A DNA stretch of 64,000 nucleotides, taken from the NCBI GenBank assembly GCA_944472155.2, contig OX235277.1, positions 36,652,804 through 36,716,803 on the forward strand, read 5' to 3'. The DNA comes from Trichobilharzia szidati. Taxonomy: Eukaryota; Platyhelminthes; Trematoda; Strigeidida; Schistosomatidae. How positions within the stretch are numbered: position 1 is the first letter of the stretch; each line of letters starts with the position of its first letter. The translations under genes and the position numbers were made by a program. The notes beneath the pieces were generated by a model, which had not been told where the DNA came from, searched no databases, and saw only the letters and a list, made by a program, of their open reading frames with translations. Shown piece after piece: positions 61,001-64,000 of this stretch.

Positions 61001-61308
61001 GCCATAAAGCAGGACAGAGCAAACTGCTGAGCAGTTCACACGCCCTTTGGTCGATAGCCAGATATCCCTTCTACGCCAGGGACGGCGTAAACTAGTAGGG
61101 CAATTGAAGCTTCGGAAATAAACCACCCAGCTCAATGAACACAACTACACGGAAAAAAGCAAAATTCCTTTTCATATTTACTTCCTAATTTCGTTATTAC
61201 ATTAATACATTTACCGTTTTACCATTTCAGAATTTGAGATATTCAGCCCTTCTCCTACCTGCCCGTGCCCTGACGGAGAAGACTCCACGTGTGTCGTCAG
61301 AAGCATGA
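27928..61308 (+). CDS. C7orf25: C7orf25 homologue (UPF0415/DUF1308), 8 exons over 33 kb
   Basis: Exons 27928-28065, 31312-31525, 34505-34672, 35585-36191, 46561-46838, 56695-56900, 59645-59725 and 61231-61308 join to 1770 nt (589 codons plus stop); every junction has GT-AG ends and matching phase. Conserved blocks in family order: SLFVELV, LWIKVVTRDSSRLNNAW, AACLGRQAEELVLAS, HWIRVIVHWLP, RINLDVSALIAFVSELS (about 383-399), LISGPGEWKRAIQLI (488-502), GNTLEALTITSNAGFLR (543-559) and ALLLPARALTE. Function is not established for the family. The DVSALIAFVS segment resembles the first strand of PIN-like nucleases (inference). An Asn/Asp run (about 317-333) sits in a divergent linker in exon 4. Introns hold nested transposons. 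Confidence 0.93.
28066..28649. other. Intron 1, no recognised feature
   Basis: No gene. A (TTA) run near 28260 is the only simple repeat. Confidence 0.45.
28650..29262 (-). mobile_element. Element D, copy 1 (internally deleted)
   Basis: Matches 40570-41357 in inverse orientation. The A-rich 3' end is at 28655-28670 (tttttttactttacttcggc on the plus strand) and the start is near ccgaccatcctg at 29258. It lacks the roughly 215 bp of LINE coding end present in copy 2. Locally GC-rich. It carries no open frame of its own. Confidence 0.8.
29263..30059. other. Intron 1, no recognised feature
   Basis: AT-rich intronic DNA without identified repeats. Confidence 0.45.
30060..30715 (+). mobile_element. 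RTE-A, 5'-truncated copy
   Basis: Coding remnants match the part after the RT core (FWRRS-like at 30063, KWLAVFDHGYL, GRKSIDEIVNLHRLR), then the W-rich end, with the 3' end cttgagctgtcgcacttctg and a short CAGT tail. Frame-broken. Confidence 0.8.
30790..31215. mobile_element. SINE-1 head-to-head pair
   Basis: Minus copy from about 30795 to 31040 (B box gggattcgaacccaggacc, decayed hammerhead-like region at 30840-30885), then plus copy from about 31041 to 31215 (catgaattggcagaagttgg, ggtcctggattcgaacccca). Same arrangement as at 8593-9045. Confidence 0.7.
31312..31525 (+). CDS. C7orf25: C7orf25-like exon 2
   Basis: Acceptor ttgttag, donor GTGAGA after caag. Encodes LPSESVDDAVVCSNLPYFKA and ANAYGNRLVDLLCRYRLPLD, then a Ser/Asn/Asp-rich stretch. 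Phase 0 in, phase 1 out. Confidence 0.9.
31526..31999. other. Intron 2, no recognised feature
   Basis: No gene or named repeat. Confidence 0.45.
32000..32694 (+). mobile_element. RTE-A fragment, both ends missing
   Basis: Reads FPFLFNFIIDVLLECTLTNF and GIDLLPGNSLVNLEYASAIV: the catalytic YADD has become YASA. Then FGMRFAPVKGEMMLLD and VDHFTYLGSCISPNELIHD. It stops abruptly at 32694 against a minus-strand RTE-X fragment. Confidence 0.8.
32695..33005 (-). mobile_element. RTE-X reverse transcriptase fragment
   Basis: The minus-strand translation includes LSEAFKVNTEVRQGC, IVDLDFADDLCLMSNVTE (catalytic ADD kept) and LAEEAAKIGLQVNVEK. This is the only RTE-X RT core in the window. The same family supplies the C-terminal fragments elsewhere. 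Confidence 0.78.
33006..33404. other. Intron 2, simple repeats
   Basis: Includes a GA run near 33113-33127 and a GAT run near 33322-33333; otherwise nothing recognised. Confidence 0.5.
33405..33605 (-). mobile_element. SINE-3 (head damaged)
   Basis: Body matches the family (gtggaaaatagggtctcaga, gaagtttcagtagcagtggt, gctaagtgaggtttagcagt). The tRNA-like B box at ccggggattcggt is degenerate. Confidence 0.7.
33610..33835. mobile_element. SINE-1 head-to-head fragments
   Basis: Minus piece about 33615-33712 and plus piece about 33713-33835. The plus piece has cccactgagtcccaaactag, ggatgaaacagctgtccagt, i.e. a hammerhead-like motif with a core deletion, then ctctaactaacgtcagctc. Confidence 0.7.
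33905..34310 (-). mobile_element. SINE-1 copy plus a second 3' fragment
   Basis: Long minus copy to about 34215 (gtactggacagcagttgtct hammerhead-like end, tcgcagaccattcagacatt, ccatgaattccaacttctgc), then a second 3' piece 34225-34310 (atcacgagctgacatcagtt). Confidence 0.7.
34505..34672 (+). CDS. C7orf25: C7orf25-like exon 3
   Basis: Acceptor gtctttcag, donor GTTAGT. Encodes (D)SLFVELVCTQSDEDVDEM and LWAPALWIKVVTRDSSRLNN. Phase 1 on both sides. The acceptor follows a GT/T-rich tract. Confidence 0.92.
34728..35510 (-). mobile_element. PLE-A with inverted pLTRs
   Basis: Left arm 34728-34920 and right arm 35335-35510 are inverted copies of the same terminal repeat (markers agagccagaagaggaaattatcg and ttgttattgactactaatct). 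Between them, 34990-35330 on the minus strand encodes the end of a GIY-YIG domain (degenerate FKVIYRIPTNLN, VRLLNIAEAVGIHI). Penelope-like elements are known for inverted or tandem pLTRs. Confidence 0.8.
35585..36191 (+). CDS. C7orf25: C7orf25-like exon 4
   Basis: Acceptor ctattgtag, donor ca|GTGAGT. Encodes ACLGRQAEELVLASHWYQRG, HWIRVIVHWLPQSPS, DLREYLEDIGVTLITG, then a long weakly conserved linker with an Asn/Asp run. Phase 1 in, phase 2 out. The exon is abutted upstream by the PLE-A pLTR, only 75 bp away. Confidence 0.92.
36360..37097 (+). mobile_element. RTE-B insertion with 14-bp TSD
   Basis: It interrupts PLE-B codons Glu-Glu-Ile. The duplication atatgaggaaatca is at 36346-36359 and 37098-37111. 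The 3' end is an (AAAT)n tail, not the CAGA tail of RTE-A. Coding remnant 36360-36928: HLWHRRDVSLAVKGRVY, SVRAVLLYACETWPLL, then open frame 36491-36928 (HKLRWLGH-type motif, WRHGMNDICARLPSVAVSRL, NRWLETLSDMAKNRNQW). One TGA at 36482-36484 breaks it. Confidence 0.9.
38868..39010 (+). ncRNA. Hammerhead-like motif in the PLE-B terminal repeat
   Basis: attatgagca, ataattt, gtgctg, gaaacgta, gtc, atcag: stem II (AGCA/TGCT), GAAA and GTC cleavage triplet present. The expected CTGATGA is represented only as a divergent ATTATGA. Known: PLE pLTRs can carry hammerheads. Activity is not claimed. Confidence 0.45.
39347..40243 (-). mobile_element. RTE-A insertion with 12-bp TSD
   Basis: Flanked by cctgcattatgt (39335-39346 and 40244-40255). 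On the minus strand: ELITTSGVRQGCPLYPFLFN, DLEYADDIVLLGEDADKMQS, VTKHVDHFTYLGS, then a jump to WHQSMKSLTVKLSQVGRC, WLETIGDMAQNRCQW and the (CAGA)n tail. An internal deletion removes the segment between FTYLGS and the W-rich end. Confidence 0.9.
40570..41357 (+). mobile_element. Element D, copy 2 (LINE deletion derivative)
   Basis: A GC-rich 5' part (aggatggtcggggttgggtg onwards) with no ORF is joined to the C-terminal end of a LINE ORF at about 41086-41340 (RKGGQLKTWLGTVKADLECL, WNKNWITLSQNLASDRRA) and a short A tail. The CR1-A sequence resumes after it. No target-site duplication is evident. Confidence 0.78.
41675..41935 (-). mobile_element. SINE-2
   Basis: Minus strand: head agactgaattctatcagtca-like, tRNA-like A box (tggctcagtggtaacgtctc) and B box (gggttcgaatctcat), tail ccgatcacctccaacta. 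Complete copy. Confidence 0.8.
41936..42199. other. Intron 4, no recognised feature
   Basis: Possible decayed PLE coding (kaFAAAELHCLLKTTPI-like) leading into the PLE-A fragment, not certain. Confidence 0.35.
42200..42885 (+). mobile_element. PLE-A 3' end with pLTR
   Basis: Decayed GIY-YIG (CMCIYRFNCS, FKVIYRIPTNLNFALRVRLL-like in mixed frames) up to 42530, then the pLTR 42640-42840 (ttgttattgactactattct, agagccagaagaggaaattc). Confidence 0.75.
42950..43045 (+). mobile_element. CR1-A 3' tip
   Basis: aaattagatgcagtacacgc, taaaaattccgcatactg, gaataaagc then a poly-A-like tail. Coding part absent. Confidence 0.7.
43046..43589. other. Intron 4, no recognised feature
   Basis: Possible decayed RTE-X endonuclease upstream part, not resolvable by eye. 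Confidence 0.4.
43590..44630 (+). mobile_element. RTE-X, internally deleted, hosting a SINE-3
   Basis: Endonuclease piece (DIKILMGDMNARLRSD, ELIMGREALLGEVNENGE) is fused to the post-RT region (ATDEDIKVRIRKANQTFI, FSMKNEILIFNSNMKSV). The open frame 43775-44164 covers part of the latter. The W-rich end and 3' end (gaagcctcatgttcctctag) follow, with an (AAT)n tail at 44608-44630 after the SINE. Confidence 0.82.
44353..44596 (-). mobile_element. SINE-3, reference copy with TSD
   Basis: 244 bp between the duplication ccaaaagaaac (44342-44352 and 44597-44607), inside the RTE-X 3' tail. On the minus strand: tRNA-like head gcgtcggtggcatagcggtt, perfect T-arm ccggggttcgatccccgg, body, then a tail gaagccctatgttccactgg that matches the RTE-X 3' end, and an AAAT-rich tip. 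Confidence 0.92.
44640..44950 (-). mobile_element. PLE GIY-YIG remnant
   Basis: Minus-strand translation contains RFPKSPIAEHIIETGYKSDF and NAFTPIHKT, typical of the middle of a PLE GIY-YIG domain. Family differs from PLE-A. Confidence 0.55.
45000..45235 (+). mobile_element. PLE-A fragment
   Basis: End of the GIY-YIG (hvcPKEVGSDTFLAHLAI-like, decayed), the tract actgtaatttcattgatctt of the pLTR start, and a (TTA)n run at 45140-45171. Confidence 0.65.
45490..45690 (-). mobile_element. SINE-3, partial
   Basis: Body present (cattccgagtggaacgctgg, tgaagtcccagtagcggtgc); the tRNA-like head is lost. Confidence 0.65.
45788..46416 (-). other. Unidentified minus-strand ORFs
   Basis: Two overlapping-direction frames, 46147-46416 (89 codons, Thr/Ser/Arg-rich: RQTTVTAETAHNRSRSD) and 45788-46117 (109 codons, LYFLARIFKGRRQHSG, LRRLPPYLLISRFQRHGYTP), in different frames and 30 bp apart. 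Could be a decayed LINE ORF1 or a chance run of open frame. Not recognised. Confidence 0.25.
46561..46838 (+). CDS. C7orf25: C7orf25-like exon 5
   Basis: Acceptor ctttccag, donor GTAAAA. Encodes IDELKRINLDVSALIAFVSE, a Ser/Gln linker, then PSKFEWLIASEAEVPVLLSL. Phase 2 in, phase 1 out. Starts the conserved C-terminal domain. Confidence 0.93.
46839..47200. other. Intron 5, no recognised feature
   Basis: Nothing identified. Confidence 0.45.
47201..47410 (+). mobile_element. RTE-X C-terminal fragment
   Basis: GFHYSKIGLDIYRTQLNEHD..ILNTDIKQ-like in broken frames, matching the block at 43775. Confidence 0.6.
47490..47665 (-). mobile_element. SINE-3 fragment
   Basis: Body tract gctaagtggtgtttaggaat and B-box-like ggggatcgaactcgggcc on the plus strand. 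Decayed. Confidence 0.55.
47945..48270 (-). mobile_element. SINE-1, full-length copy
   Basis: Complete unit on the minus strand: gcgactggccttattcaggc start, A box tggcttagtggtcta, B box gggttcgaactcc, the hammerhead-like motif at 48007-48052 and the ctgatgtcagctcgtgatga end. Stem II reads GTCT/AGAC here instead of GTCC/GGAC, a paired change. Confidence 0.82.
48007..48052 (-). ncRNA. Hammerhead-like motif of SINE-1
   Basis: Segments in order: GTGCTG (stem I), TTGAAGAG (core position 3 is T, not C), TCT-AAAACT-AAGAC (stem II), GAAAC, AGCTGTC (stem III and GTC site), CAGTAC (stem I). All three stems can form. The invariant C3 of active hammerheads is missing. Confidence 0.55.
48271..49149. other. 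Intron 5, no recognised feature
   Basis: A 103-codon minus frame (48542-48853) has no recognisable motif. Nothing else seen. Confidence 0.4.
49150..49385 (-). mobile_element. SINE-3, full-length copy
   Basis: Tail-to-head on the plus strand: ttattcctttacgttccaag, gcttcaagctagggacttga, tagcgaggtaaaggagtgcg, and the tRNA-like head with B box cagggttcaatcccctg-like. Confidence 0.8.
49386..49979. other. Intron 5, no recognised feature
   Basis: Short open frames on both strands (49448-49710) are shadows of each other with no motif. Confidence 0.4.
49980..50470 (+). other. Unidentified repeat-like segment
   Basis: Contains gggtctgcgggcgaaatcgt and two short frames (50034-50222, 50268-50480). The second has a Cys/His cluster CWQCGPTHFRKHTNC reminiscent of, but not fitting, a CCHC zinc knuckle. 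GC content is above its surroundings, suggesting a transposon ORF1 remnant. Confidence 0.3.
50471..51039. repeat. AT-rich intronic DNA with a (TTTA)n run
   Basis: The tetranucleotide run is at about 50852-50872. Otherwise nothing recognised. Confidence 0.6.
51040..51400 (-). mobile_element. SINE-1 copy
   Basis: Full-length but diverged: hammerhead-like end gttggacatctgtttcatcc, accatcagccactgggaccc (A box region), ccaatggcccatgaatttca, and the start near 51390. Confidence 0.7.
51600..51997. mobile_element. SINE-1 copies, opposite orientation
   Basis: Minus copy 51600-51875 (hammerhead-like aagatgttcgtcgtagtcta). A plus 3' piece 51876-51990 with GTTGATGAG, tttcaatagactaggacgaa, acgactgtcc, the copy in which TGATGAG is preserved best. 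Confidence 0.65.
51998..52490 (-). mobile_element. RTE-X 3' fragment
   Basis: Minus strand: KIRKARQTFIAL-type start near 52480, block with ILNTNAKIISAS-like and the W-rich end, and 3' end gctgagacatgctgttctac then an A/T tail at 51998-52010. Frame-broken. Confidence 0.7.
52635..52957 (-). mobile_element. SINE-2, first of an inverted pair
   Basis: Minus copy with B box gggttcgaatctc and A box region ttagctcagtggtaacg (reverse of cgttaccactgagctaatcg), plus an extra head portion at 52640-52740. Confidence 0.78.
52958..53245 (+). mobile_element. SINE-2, second of an inverted pair (reference copy)
   Basis: Head ggtgcagactgaattctgtc, A box atagctcagtggtatcgtc, B box ggattcgaatctcag, tail gattgcctccaaccatttaa. 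The A and B boxes fit a tRNA-type pol III promoter. Confidence 0.85.
53546..53914. other. Intron 5, no recognised feature
   Basis: Nothing identified. Confidence 0.4.
53915..54075 (+). mobile_element. PLE-A GIY-YIG C-terminal fragment
   Basis: CLLHIAEEITIQIKISNLCV..EEASPDAF inside the open frame 53803-54153 corresponds to the RVRLLNIAEAVGIHI end of PLE-A. Confidence 0.6.
54056..55645. repeat. Long palindrome interrupted by RTE-A
   Basis: Left arm 54056-54277; right arm 54326-54408 plus 55484-55645 (reverse complement). Loop 48 nt. Markers: catatttgcagacaggataa vs ttatcctgtctgcaaatatg; atttcaaagatgatgta vs tacatcatctttgaaat. Confidence 0.85.
54409..55483 (+). mobile_element. RTE-A insertion with 11-bp TSD
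   Basis: Flanked by atctataactt (54398-54408 and 55484-55494). Coding remnants: TELNDLGIDLLPGNSLMDLE, YADDIVLLAEDADKMQSLL, VMEHVDHFTYLGSCVSTSGL, LHRLRWLGHVLRMPNHHL, LETIGDMAQTHRCQW-type end, then cttcggtgccaagttctatg and a CAGC tail. Frameshifts near 54604 and 54860. Confidence 0.9.
55755..56641 (-). mobile_element. PLE-A with inverted pLTRs and a third, head-to-head pLTR
   Basis: pLTR arms 55896-56075 and 56461-56641 are near-identical inverted repeats flanking a minus-strand GIY-YIG remnant (56165-56455). A further pLTR piece at 55765-55855 faces the left arm across the small palindrome gtctgaatg...cattcagac. Confidence 0.82.
56695..56900 (+). CDS. C7orf25: C7orf25-like exon 6
   Basis: Acceptor gtctaaag after a T run, donor cag|GTAAGC. 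Encodes (G)KVPIVCLSAVHSFLNIV, LISGPGEWKRAIQLISRLVV, IPDLDACGK. Phase 1 in, phase 0 out. It lies 54 bp downstream of the PLE-A pLTR. Confidence 0.94.
56940..57040 (+). mobile_element. SINE-3 tRNA-like head fragment
   Basis: gcgtcggtggtcagtctagt...ctgattcccgactgacgc folds like a tRNA with a 6/7-bp acceptor stem, but the D-arm and anticodon arm are poor. Only the head is present. Confidence 0.5.
57041..57340. other. Intron 6, no recognised feature
   Basis: Nothing identified. Confidence 0.4.
57341..58180 (+). mobile_element. PLE-A-type element, best GIY-YIG domain
   Basis: Open frame 57356-57691: CIYQFNCPHAASYIGRTIRQ (zinc-binding-like CxxYxxxC and the YIG motif with its Arg), HRRVSEHLP, SSILAHLVDTGHQVD, RVRLLHTAETIGIHLNKR. 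The GIY-YIG nicking domain is characteristic of Penelope-like elements. The RT part is missing. A divergent pLTR-like end is at 58095-58160. Confidence 0.85.
58185..58290 (-). mobile_element. PLE-C terminal repeat fragment
   Basis: acatcttcagcgtatacttc ... gagtttatcagccatctctc matches the PLE-C terminal repeats at 60013-60100 and 60760-60842. Confidence 0.6.
58520..59080 (-). mobile_element. RTE-X 3' fragment
   Basis: Minus open frame 58662-59000 contains ALNIKNKITIFDTDSKSVLL, SISNRLRLTPLVNTKDKIAC and ending blocks. The 3' end gaagtcctatgttccactag and an AAT tail are at 58525-58565. Confidence 0.75.
59081..59644. other. Intron 6, no recognised feature
   Basis: Nothing identified. Confidence 0.4.
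59645..59725 (+). CDS. C7orf25: C7orf25-like exon 7
   Basis: Acceptor tataatttag, donor tca|GTGAGT, 27 codons, phase 0 both sides. Encodes RIMEVGNTLEALTITSNAGF and LRSVRKS. Without splicing it would stop two codons later (TAA), so the next exon is required for the conserved end. Confidence 0.92.
59955..61145. mobile_element. PLE-C in nested inverted repeats, with an RTE-A fragment
   Basis: PLE-C (60013-60845, plus): LPYKKDISEITARLFKPLEI, then after a frame change INCNDCEKNYTEQSGRPLRL, RIHEHKLAIKRHD, DNHGFQFVRG. Its terminal repeats 60013-60100 and 60760-60842 are inverted. Outside them a second inverted pair (59958-60012 / 61091-61143) occurs. 60848-61090 is a minus RTE-A piece (RRRDIWLSTKGRVNCSAV, LLYGCE). 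Confidence 0.75.
61231..61308 (+). CDS. C7orf25: C7orf25-like exon 8 (terminal)
   Basis: Acceptor accatttcag. Encodes NLRYSALLLPARALTEKTPR then VSSEA and TGA at 61306-61308. The ARALTE block is the conserved family C-terminus, which is why this exon is preferred over stopping in intron 7. Confidence 0.9.
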   Translation, partial: NLRYSALLLPARALTEKTPRVSSEA

Positions 61309-61513
61309 TTTCTGTAAAAAAGATCCTTCTCCTATTTACTTAGCTCTATTGTGTATTTAATCCCTTGATTTTATTTTGACTTCATATTATCGCTTGTGTC
61401 CTGGGCGAACTACGCGTCGACCACCTTTTGTATATTTCTTTATAAAATTGAGTATAACTTCAATTGGTCATTTCGAAGTGTATTTCAAAAATACTCTAAA
61501 ATACCTAACACTT

Positions 61514-61519
61514 AAATAA
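61514..61519 (+). promoter_or_regulatory. C7orf25: Candidate polyadenylation signal of the C7orf25-like gene
   Basis: AATAAA about 206 nt after the stop codon, the first canonical signal downstream. Confidence 0.5.
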
Positions 61520-61659
61520 AAGGGTTTTGAATTTCACTGAGAATTTGTTTTCATTTGTACCACGCCAATAAGCTGTTACTTTTAAAGTTCTGCTTGCAGA
61601 TTCAGAGTAAAATATAATGTATTTTCCCTCCACGTTCCTTTCTCGGTTCATAAAATTAT

Positions 61660-64000
61660 CTTGTTAATCGCCAGATCGGTATGTGGTCAGCTACTCGTAG
61701 AAAATATCCAAATCATGAACACCCTGGGGAGTAGTGACCACGAAGTCACGGGGTTTGATCTTGTTCTCTGTGAGCGCCTACAGTGGGGCACTACGCGACC
61801 ATGTATGTGCTATAACAAGGCGTGCTATGCTGAAATGTGGAGGTTTTTGTACAAAGCAGAATGGACTGAGTTATCTGTGGATGAACACTGGGAAGTGGTA
61901 AAAGAGATCATCGACACAGCAGTCTCGGATACCGTCCCTTTAGTCACACCGCAGCCGAAACGAACGTTCTCATGGTTGAAGAGAGGCACTCAGCGTATTC
62001 TGCGAGCGAAGCGGAAGGCTTGATCTACGTGGCATATACCTAAGAGTCAAACCAGCCACGACTCATTCCTTGAACTCGAAATGGTGCAACATAAGAGTCA
62101 GGAGTGACAGGTCATTTCAGGCTAAACTCTTCAAAAATATCATGGTGAACCCCAAATGAATGTACCGAGATCAAACCAATCAGGGGGCGTGCGCCTCAGT
62201 AGGTCCAAACAGTCAATATCTCACTAGTCTGGAAATGGCTGAAACATTAAGTTTAGCCCTCGCCAAACAGCAATGTGGGTATTACTGGTCTGGTGGCACT
62301 ACAACTTCACGGAGGAAAACGTAGTGCCTACACTCCTGAAAAACCCGGCAATAGTACCAGGGAAGCTACAGAGACTCACATCTGGAAAGTCCTAAGGCTG
62401 TATCGACATCAGGCCATCTGTTCTGAAACGGTGACCTGAAGCCTTCTGTAGGCCCTGATGCGACTTGTTACAACACTCGACGGATTAGGGGAAACTGCCA
62501 ATGGAGAGGAATACAGCTATCCTTTCTCCTTATTTCAATTAATATCAGTAAAATGTTTGAGCATTGTGGAATAGATCAAATATGGTATAATTATATTTCA
62601 TTGGTTTGCACACAATGGTAAGTTTTGTTATTGGTAATATTTGAATCAGAATTACTGCCCATGTTAACACCATTGTTCGAATTGTTTTGTTGGGGACAGG
62701 CAAAATACCACTAGTTACAAACCAGTAGCGCTAATCCCAGTGGTATCAAAAGTCCTAGAAAAAGTATTGTTGATGATCACATCAGTTAGACCTCAAGAGG
62801 GATAATAGACTCCGTGAAGCCCAATACGGTATTAGGAAAGGCAGATCCTATGAAACAAATCTATCAGCTTGGGATGATTGGACATCACGCTGGGATATGA
62901 ATGTTCCATTCCACGCGGTCTTCCTAGACTTTGGGGAGGCATTTGACACAGTTCACCATGACCTGCACCTACACAAAATAGTCAGCTAGGTATAGGTGAG
63001 ACTCTTCTGTAATGGTTGGAGAACTACCTAGCTGAAACGAAGTTTTGCACTAAGGTCAGTCAAGTCCGATTATCTTGGAGCAGCTCGTCATCAGGAATGT
63101 CGCAGGGTTCTATCCTGGGACCACTCATGTTTTTGACTTTTATCAATGACCTACCATGCAGTCTAGGTTACCTAACTCTTCTATACGCTGATGACGTAAA
63201 GATTTGGGGGGGGCAATAAAGTGTTCGGAAGACTCAGATAGGCTGTAGGCAGACCTAAAGCTTCTGGAAGACTGGCGGTGGCCAACAGTATGACTTTCAA
63301 CCTGAAAAAGTGCAAAGTAATGTAGTTACTCACCTGTATGTTGCAAAATGCAAGTTGCACCCTGTGGAACGAGAGCTTGTCCTGCACAACGTTGGATCGT
63401 GACTTAGGTCTGGTTCTAACGGAAAAAATGGACACAAGCGTGAATCACACGTGGGATGTAGCGAGTACATATGCGGTCATACGCTCTACACATAGACAGT
63501 TAGACATAGCCCTCACTCCTGAGCTTTTATAAGGTTGTACAAAACATACGTCGCACCACTCCTTGAAGTGCATAATATCATTGCGCCCCCGCTGCTTGAA
63601 AAAAACGCGAACCTTTTAGAAAGAGTCCAAGGAGAGGCAACAAAAAGGGTGATGGGACCCCGAGACCAACCGTATGATGAGCGTCTAAAGAAATTAGGTC
63701 TTTTCACACTTAGCTACCGTCTGCTAAGGGGGACTTGAATACTGCTTATAAGATAACAAATGACCAGGATGGCCCAAAAGTGGTGTTCTGCCATTAAGTA
63801 AGCATGATCCTCCTCGTAGAAATCCCAGAAGGATAGCTCACCAGAGGGCAAGGATTCGGGGCGTACTCTCACTTTTTGCACTGCGGGTTCGCCACCCAGG
63901 AACTCCTTACCGGCAGGTGTAGCTACGGCGCTGTCAGTGGACAGCTTTAAGCGAAGGCTGGACTATCATGCAGCGACATAAGGAATAAGTCCAAACGGCA
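61660..64000 (+). mobile_element. CR1-C LINE, decayed, runs off the window edge
   Basis: Endonuclease end and linker at 61661-62023 (LGSSDHEVTGFDLVL, KRTFSWLKRGTQRILRAKRK). RT pieces: HAVFLDFGEAFDTVHH at 62917, SGMSQGSILGPLMFLTFIND and the catalytic LLYADDVKIW at 63016-63219. Post-RT: RDLGLVLTEKMDTSVNH, MYKTYVAPLLEVHNIIAPPL, LLERVQGEATKRVMG, YDERLKKLGLFTLSYRLLRG. Many stops and shifts. Confidence 0.83.

Overview
The window looks like nuclear DNA of a schistosome (blood fluke). The sequence is AT-rich, the genes have introns (one only 35 bp long), and most of the rest is flatworm-type retroelements. A degenerate hammerhead resembling the schistosome Sm-alpha repeat lies at 7.94 kb. I see no prokaryotic, viral or CRISPR features. 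The exact species cannot be told from the sequence alone.

Two host genes can be assembled exon by exon, with splice phases that close exactly. (1) A TGS1 homologue (trimethylguanosine synthase, the snRNA/snoRNA cap hypermethylase) lies on the minus strand, 14756 to 6442, in 4 exons (451 codons plus stop). It carries a roughly 120-residue insertion inside the methyltransferase domain. (2) A homologue of human C7orf25 (UPF0415/DUF1308 family) lies on the plus strand, 27928 to 61308, in 8 exons (589 codons plus stop). Its introns of up to 10.4 kb are packed with transposons. The two genes are divergent, with 13 kb of mostly repeat-derived DNA between their start codons.

Everything else I can name is mobile. 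Labels are mine. CR1-A, CR1-B and CR1-C are CR1/jockey-like LINEs. RTE-A has (CAGA)n-type 3' tails, RTE-B has an (AAAT)n tail, and RTE-X is a third RTE-like family with an (AAT)n tail. PLE-A, PLE-B and PLE-C are Penelope-like elements with GIY-YIG endonuclease domains and inverted terminal pLTRs. SINE-1 has tRNA-type pol III boxes plus a hammerhead-like fold. SINE-2 and SINE-3 are tRNA-derived; the 3' tail of SINE-3 matches the 3' end of RTE-X. Element D is a deletion derivative of a LINE, present in two copies.

Layout: 0-6.4 kb, CR1-A copies, SINEs and RTE-X; 6.4-14.8 kb, TGS1 with repeat-filled introns; 14.8-25.5 kb, intergenic with a decayed CR1-B, unidentified ORFs and a foldback; 25.5-27.7 kb, an RTE-A copy with target-site duplication (TSD) just upstream of the C7orf25-like gene; 27.9-61.3 kb, that gene; 61.6-64 kb, CR1-C. 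Insertion order can be read in several places because TSDs survive: RTE-B inside PLE-B, RTE-A plus element D inside one CR1-A, SINE-3 inside RTE-X, and RTE-A inside a 220-bp-arm palindrome. The most unusual signals are three separate hammerhead-ribozyme-like motifs (Sm-alpha, SINE-1, PLE-B terminus), the LINE/SINE tail sharing, and the interrupted palindrome at 54-55.6 kb.
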